From contig CAMNAH010000036.1 in assembly GCA_946530775.1 (NCBI GenBank), positions 1 to 8,671 on the forward strand: DNA of 8,671 nt. Reading direction: 5' to 3'. The DNA comes from an uncultured Coriobacteriales bacterium (lineage in GTDB: Bacteria; Actinomycetota; Coriobacteriia; Coriobacteriales; Atopobiaceae). Positions 4,794 to 8,671 of the stretch are shown here, in pieces (the stretch's first letter is position 1; every line of letters begins with the position of its first letter). Below the pieces are notes generated by a model. That model ran no database searches and had not been told where the DNA came from. It saw nothing but the letters and a program-made list of their open reading frames with translations. Made by a program: the position numbers and the translations under genes.

Positions 4794-7700
4794 CGGCGAT
4801 GACGCGGGCCTCTCCATCGCCCAGAGCGCGCGCCAGCTCATGCTTGCGGCCCTGTGGTCGCGCAGCCCGCGCCCGTGCATCTATATCGTCTCGGGCGAGG
4901 AGGCCGCCGACCGCGCCGCTCGTGCCCTCGCGGCATGGCTCGGGCCCGGCTGCGTGTGCCGTTTTCCCGAGCGCCGCGACAGGCCCTGGTCGGAGGCCGC
5001 GCTCGACGATGCCGTCATAGCCGCGCGCTGCCGCGCCATCGCGCGTCTTTCCGCAGGTGAGCAGTGCATCGTGGTGGCGAGCGCCCGCGCGCTGTTGCGC
5101 CGCGTGCCGCCAAAAGGCAGCGCCTACTTCGCGGGCAGCACGTTCTCCGTGGGCGACGAGGTGCCTTTCGAGGACATGGGCGCCCTGCTCGTGGGCATGG
5201 GCTACAACGACGCCGGCGAGGTTGACGCGCCGGGAACCTTCCACGTTCACGGCGACACGGTCGATATCTTTCCCGCGCAGGCTACGGCGCCGGTGCGCAT
5301 CGAGTTCTTCGGCGACGAGATCGACCGCGTGAGGCGCATGGTGCCCTCGACCGGCCAGACCATCGGCGAGCTCAAGGAGGTCGAGGTCTCGCCGTGCCGC
5401 GAGATGGCGCTCACCGAGGAGACCATACGCCGCGCGCGCCGCGCCCTCTACAACGCCTCGCAGGAATCCAAGGAGATCGCCGCCGACCTCGAGCTCATCA
5501 TGCAGGGCGCCGCCAACCCCGCGCTCGAGCGCTACCTGCCCGAGCTGTACGGCTCCACCGCCTCGCCGCTCGAGCACATCGCGCCCGAGACGCTCGTGGT
5601 GCTTGCCGAGCCGCGCGCCCTCTTCGACGACTGCGCCCGCTCCTTCGAGGAGATCGAGGCCGCTGCGCGTGCGGCGCGCATCGACCTTGACGGCCTGTAC
5701 ACCACTCCGCGCGAGCTCGACTTTGGGCGGCAGCAGCGCCTGTCGTTCTCGTCGATCATGCGCTCGGGCGTGGCGCTCACCGCCGAGATCGATGTGCGCC
5801 AGCCCGGCATCGCCGGCGCCGACACCAAGCTGCTCGGCCGCGTGCGCCAGCTCATCGCCGACCGCTGCGCGGTGCTGTTCGCCGTGCCCGATCGCGGTGC
5901 GCGCGAGGCTCTTGAGCTGCGCTTCTCCGATGAGAACATCCCCTTTGTGGAGGCGCTCGGCGCCACGGCGGGAGATCGGCCGCTCGAGACGGGCAAGGTC
6001 ACCTTCTTCGACGCGCCTGTGCCCGCGGGCATCGTGTTTCCCGAGGCGCGCCTCGCCGTGCTCTCGGTGTCGGACCTCACCGCGCGCAGCGCCAAGAGCC
6101 GCCGCAAGGGAAAGCGCGTCGACCCCACCACGGTGACCTTCCCGTTCAAGCCCGGCGACTACGTGGTGCACGCCACGCACGGCATCGCGCTCTTCTCCGA
6201 GATCGTGCGCCAGGAGGTGGGCGGCCGCGAGCGCGACTACTTCCTGCTCGAATATGCCGCGGGCGACAAGCTCTATGTGCCGCTCGAGCAGGTCGATCGC
6301 ATCACGCGCTACATCGGCCCCGACGGATCGGAGCCGCGCCTCACGCGCCTCAACACGGCCGACTGGTCGCGCGCCACCACCAAGGCGCGCAAGAGCGCCA
6401 AGAAGCTCGCCTTCGACCTGGTCGACCTTTACACGCGCCGCTCGTCGGTGCCGGGCTTCGCCTTCGCGCCCGATACGCAGGCGCAGGAGGAGATGGAGGC
6501 GAGCTTCGGCTACGACCTCACGCCCGACCAGGCCTCGGCCATCGCCGACATCAAGGTCGATATGGAGGCCGAGCGCCCGATGGACCGCCTGCTCTGCGGC
6601 GACGTGGGCTTCGGCAAGACCGAGATCGCCCTGCGCGCGGCGTTCAAGTGCTGCCAGGATGCCAAGCAGGTCATGGTGCTCTGCCCCACGACGATTCTCG
6701 CCGAGCAGCACTACCAGACCTTCTTCGAGCGGTTCACGCCGTTCGGCCTGCGCGTTGCCGTGCTCTCGCGCTTCGTCACGCCGGCGCGCCAGCGCAAGTC
6801 GCTTGCCGACTTCGCCACGGGCGACGTCGACGTGCTCATCGGCACGCACCGTCTGCTCTCCTCCGACGTGAACCCCTACGACCTGGGCCTTGTCATCATC
6901 GACGAGGAGCAGCGCTTCGGCGTGGGCCACAAGGAGCAGCTCAAGAACATGCGCGAGCAGGTCGACGTGCTCACGCTCTCGGCCACGCCCATCCCGCGCA
7001 CCATGCAGATGGCTGTTTCGGGCGTGCGCGATATGTCGCTCATCATGACGCCGCCGCCGGGACGCAAGCCCGTCAAGGTGACGGTGGGGGAGTACGACCC
7101 CGATATCGTCTCCTCGGCCATTCGCGAGGAGCTCGCGCGCAAGGGGCAGGTCTATTACGTCTCCAACCGCGTGACCACCATCGACGAGGCGGTGGGCCGC
7201 GTGCTCGAGGCTGCGCCCGAGGCGCGCATCGGCGTGGCGCACGGCCAGATGAGCGCGCGCGACGTGGAGGACGTGATGATCCGCTTCCAGGAGCATGAGA
7301 TCGATGTGCTCGTGGCCACCACCATCATCGAGAGCGGCATCGACAACCCCATCACCAACACGCTCATCATCGAGGATTCCCAGCGTCTGGGCCTGGCGCA
7401 GCTCTACCAGCTCAAGGGCCGCGTGGGCCGCGGGCACGAGCAGGCCTACGCCTACTTCATGTTCCCGCCCGAGCTGCCGCTCACGCCCGAGGCTGTCGAC
7501 CGCCTTACCGCCATCAACGAATACCAGGACCTGGGCAGCGGCATGCGCATCGCCATGCGCGACCTCGAGATCCGCGGCGCCGGCTCGCTCATGGGCGCCG
7601 AGCAGCACGGCAACCTCTCGGGCGTGGGCTTCGACCTCTTCACGCAGATGCTGGGCGAGGCCGTGGCCGAGGCGCGCGGCGAGACGCGCGACGTTGAGCC

Positions 7701-8142
7701 CGCCGAGGTCACCATCAACCTGCCCGCAGACTTCTTCCTCTCCGAGGACTACCTGCCCGAGGTCGACAAGCGCGTGCTGGTGTATCGCCGGCTTGCCGCT
7801 GCAACCGAGCTCGACGAGCTCAGCGCCATCGAGATGGATTGCGAGAACAGCTGGGGCACGCTGCCGCTTGCAGGCAAGAACCTCTTCGACCGTGCCCGCC
7901 TGCGCATCCGTGCGCAGCGTCTGGGCTGCACGTCGGTCACGCTCGCCAACGGAAAGCTCGTCTACCAGGGGCTTTTCGATGTGCCCAAGCAGGCGTCGTT
8001 CAAGATCAAGCAGAAGGGCGGCCTGGTCTTCCCCAAGTCGGGCAAGGTCACGATGCCGTTCAAGCGCACGCAGGAGGAGGTCATGCCCGCGGCGCTCGGC
8101 CTTCTCGAGGAGATTGGCGGCGACGACGAGGTCGAGGAGTAG
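4720..8142 (+). CDS. mfd: Transcription-repair coupling factor Mfd
   Basis: The 1140-residue product is full length (E. coli Mfd has 1148). It is a DNA translocase that removes RNA polymerase stalled at DNA damage and recruits UvrA for nucleotide excision repair. Domains in order: the UvrB-like N-terminal module (about 1-330, with FHVHGDTVDIFPA at 174-186), the RNA polymerase-interacting domain opening at KPGDYVVHATHG (477-488), and the RecG-like helicase motor. The motor has Walker A GDVGFGKT (627-634), DEEQ (728-731), SATPIPRT (754-761) and QLKGRVGRG (897-905). The C-terminal TRCF domain begins near 990 and ends with an acidic tail. All catalytic motifs are intact. The start at 4720 has the strong ribosome binding site AGGAAGGA eight bases upstream. 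Its leader has repeats, a possible leader ORF and alternative hairpins. The gene appears to be transcribed alone. Confidence 0.98.
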   Translation: MLINRVADQLLAIPELRPLIRALDDGDDAGLSIAQSARQLMLAALWSRSPRPCIYIVSGEEAADRAARALAAWLGPGCVCRFPERRDRPWSEAALDDAVIAARCRAIARLSAGEQCIVVASARALLRRVPPKGSAYFAGSTFSVGDEVPFEDMGALLVGMGYNDAGEVDAPGTFHVHGDTVDIFPAQATAPVRIEFFGDEIDRVRRMVPSTGQTIGELKEVEVSPCREMALTEETIRRARRALYNASQESKEIAADLELIMQGAANPALERYLPELYGSTASPLEHIAPETLVVLAEPRALFDDCARSFEEIEAAARAARIDLDGLYTTPRELDFGRQQRLSFSSIMRSGVALTAEIDVRQPGIAGADTKLLGRVRQLIADRCAVLFAVPDRGAREALELRFSDENIPFVEALGATAGDRPLETGKVTFFDAPVPAGIVFPEARLAVLSVSDLTARSAKSRRKGKRVDPTTVTFPFKPGDYVVHATHGIALFSEIVRQEVGGRERDYFLLEYAAGDKLYVPLEQVDRITRYIGPDGSEPRLTRLNTADWSRATTKARKSAKKLAFDLVDLYTRRSSVPGFAFAPDTQAQEEMEASFGYDLTPDQASAIADIKVDMEAERPMDRLLCGDVGFGKTEIALRAAFKCCQDAKQVMVLCPTTILAEQHYQTFFERFTPFGLRVAVLSRFVTPARQRKSLADFATGDVDVLIGTHRLLSSDVNPYDLGLVIIDEEQRFGVGHKEQLKNMREQVDVLTLSATPIPRTMQMAVSGVRDMSLIMTPPPGRKPVKVTVGEYDPDIVSSAIREELARKGQVYYVSNRVTTIDEAVGRVLEAAPEARIGVAHGQMSARDVEDVMIRFQEHEIDVLVATTIIESGIDNPITNTLIIEDSQRLGLAQLYQLKGRVGRGHEQAYAYFMFPPELPLTPEAVDRLTAINEYQDLGSGMRIAMRDLEIRGAGSLMGAEQHGNLSGVGFDLFTQMLGEAVAEARGETRDVEPAEVTINLPADFFLSEDYLPEVDKRVLVYRRLAAATELDELSAIEMDCENSWGTLPLAGKNLFDRARLRIRAQRLGCTSVTLANGKLVYQGLFDVPKQASFKIKQKGGLVFPKSGKVTMPFKRTQEEVMPAALGLLEEIGGDDEVEE

Positions 8143-8171
8143 GATTCCGGGGGTTTGGGTCGCGGAATCCT
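8141..8171 (+). repeat. Hairpin overlapping the mfd stop codon
   Basis: AGGATTCCG (8141-8149) pairs perfectly with CGGAATCCT (8163-8171) over a 13-nt loop, starting inside the mfd TAG. No T-tract follows, so it is not a standard terminator, though it may stabilise the 3' end. Its 3' arm is also part of the left arm of the larger inverted repeat next to it. Confidence 0.5.
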
Positions 8172-8309
8172 GCTGGTGATGCAAAGGTTCGGATGCCGGG
8201 ATTGCCTGCCGAGATAATATGCAGGATAACAGGATATTTATCATTGGATATGCAGAACGTATTCAAGAATTGCAGTCCACGCAAACGGTCTGCATCACCA
8301 GCGGGTTTT
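8165..8309. repeat. 145-bp AT-richer element bounded by 19-bp imperfect inverted repeats
   Basis: The left arm (8165-8183) and right arm (8291-8309) are inverted copies matching at 16 of 19 positions, with a perfect 12-bp core TGCATCACCAGC (right arm, 8291-8302). The 107-bp interior is about 45% G+C by hand count, far below the flanking genes, and includes two direct copies of ATATGCAG. No convincing gene is seen inside. The right arm ends in GGGTTTT, so it might act as a mfd terminator despite the large loop. No target-site duplication was found. A MITE-like or REP-like repeat is the leading idea. Confidence 0.5.
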
Positions 8310-8356
8310 AGCATCTCGAAACCGCTTTCGGGGCCGATTGGCGTGCAAGGTGTTCG

Positions 8357-8395
8357 TATAATGGGTTCAGTTACGAGAGATCATCAGGGAAGGAG
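8357..8395 (+). promoter_or_regulatory. Promoter -10 and ribosome binding site of the Gfo/Idh/MocA gene
   Basis: A perfect TATAAT is at 8357-8362, 38 bases before the start codon, and AGGGAAGGAG at 8386-8395 lies five bases before the ATG at 8401. No clear -35 box is present at 16-18 bases. The gene therefore has its own promoter, independent of mfd. Confidence 0.7.
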
Positions 8396-8400
8396 CCGTC

Positions 8401-8671
8401 ATGGCCGAAGAGACTATCACCGTGGGTACCGCGCCCAAGCTCCGCTGGGGCGTGCTGGGCTGCGGCGTCATCGCCAACCAGATGGCGCAGGCGCTCCAGC
8501 TGCAGGGCCGCATCATCGATGGCGTTGCCAACCGCACGCACGATAAGGCCGTGGCCTATGCCGAGAAGTACGGCATCCCCAAGGTCTACGACCAGATCGA
8601 CGACCTCTTCGCCGATCCCGACATCGACGCCGTCTACATCACCACGCCGCACAACACCCACATCACCTACC
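8401..8671 (+). CDS. Gfo/Idh/MocA family NAD(P)-dependent oxidoreductase (partial)
   Basis: The gene runs off the right edge; 90 codons are visible. Residues 16-25 (WGVLGCGVIA) are the first strand and glycine-rich dinucleotide-binding turn of a Rossmann fold. YGIPKVYDQIDDLFADPDID at 58-77 and VYITTPHNTH (78-87) are typical of the Gfo/Idh/MocA N-terminal domain, where members usually read Y-I-x-T-P-x-x-x-H. The family oxidises or reduces sugars, inositols and related compounds. The substrate cannot be told, since the substrate-binding C-terminal domain is outside the window. A 15-residue N-terminal extension precedes the first strand. The start is supported by a strong ribosome binding site. 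Confidence 0.92.
   Translation, partial: MAEETITVGTAPKLRWGVLGCGVIANQMAQALQLQGRIIDGVANRTHDKAVAYAEKYGIPKVYDQIDDLFADPDIDAVYITTPHNTHITY

Noticed and set aside
4666..8244. An open frame of about 1190 codons on the minus strand covering all of mfd
   Set aside because: It is the mirror of a very GC3-rich gene. Its translation is low-complexity (His, Arg, Glu, Ala, Leu, Gly), has no domain, and the plus strand carries an unmistakable full-length Mfd.
8081..8314. A 77-codon minus-strand ORF across the mfd 3' end and the downstream intergenic element
   Set aside because: It spans the inverted repeats and the mfd coding end, has no ribosome binding site, and its composition follows the repeat rather than a protein.
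1..8671. CRISPR array, intact insertion sequence, phage or toxin-antitoxin genes
   Set aside because: No regularly spaced direct repeats, transposase, integrase or such protein families were seen in any frame.

Overview
The window is about two-thirds G+C with strongly GC3-biased genes, and it reads as chromosomal sequence from a high-GC Gram-positive bacterium. The family mix points to Actinomycetota, most plausibly the class Coriobacteriia (Collinsella/Olsenella-like): a PRC-barrel protein of the MgtE-associated type, LemA, leaderless genes with near-perfect -10 boxes, and a sortase-signal-like small membrane protein. The genus is an inference; no taxonomic search was possible. The content is mostly housekeeping (tRNAs, tRNA and rRNA modification, DNA repair). 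No phage, intact insertion sequence or CRISPR array is visible.

Layout from left to right. Positions 1-328 (minus) hold the 5' part of a PRC-barrel protein that resembles the N-terminus of actinobacterial MgtE-type magnesium transporters, preceded by a structured leader of about 130 nt. lemA (549-1100, minus) stands alone, with its own -10 box and a clean terminator. A 13-bp perfect inverted repeat (1208-1249) separates it from tRNA-Ser(UGA) (1298-1390, minus). That tRNA is back-to-back with tadA (1417-1866, plus), the tRNA wobble adenosine deaminase, and the two appear to share one AT-rich bidirectional promoter. A 69-residue membrane protein follows (1913-2122).

On the minus strand a two-gene operon runs from 4315 down to 2175. 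A miniature MurE-like Mur ligase homologue comes first, followed by an RlmI-type 23S rRNA methyltransferase joined to it by an ATGA overlap. The operon diverges from tRNA-Val(UAC) (4380-4454, plus), which ends in a strong terminator.

The right half is mfd (4720-8142, plus), encoding the transcription-repair coupling factor, full length at 1140 residues. The 265 bp before it are unusually rich in structure: three copies of a 13-mer CCTTNGTGTGGCT, two of them forming a long hairpin; two -10-like boxes; and a possible 43-codon upstream ORF overlapping two mutually exclusive hairpins next to the mfd ribosome binding site. After mfd comes an AT-richer element of about 145 bp bounded by 19-bp imperfect inverted repeats. 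The 5' end of a Gfo/Idh/MocA oxidoreductase gene (8401 onward) closes the window.

The most interesting points are the compact MurE-like protein, which lacks the UDP-binding domain and the carbamyl-lysine segment, and the leader architecture of mfd. Nothing seen amounts to a clearly new multi-gene system.
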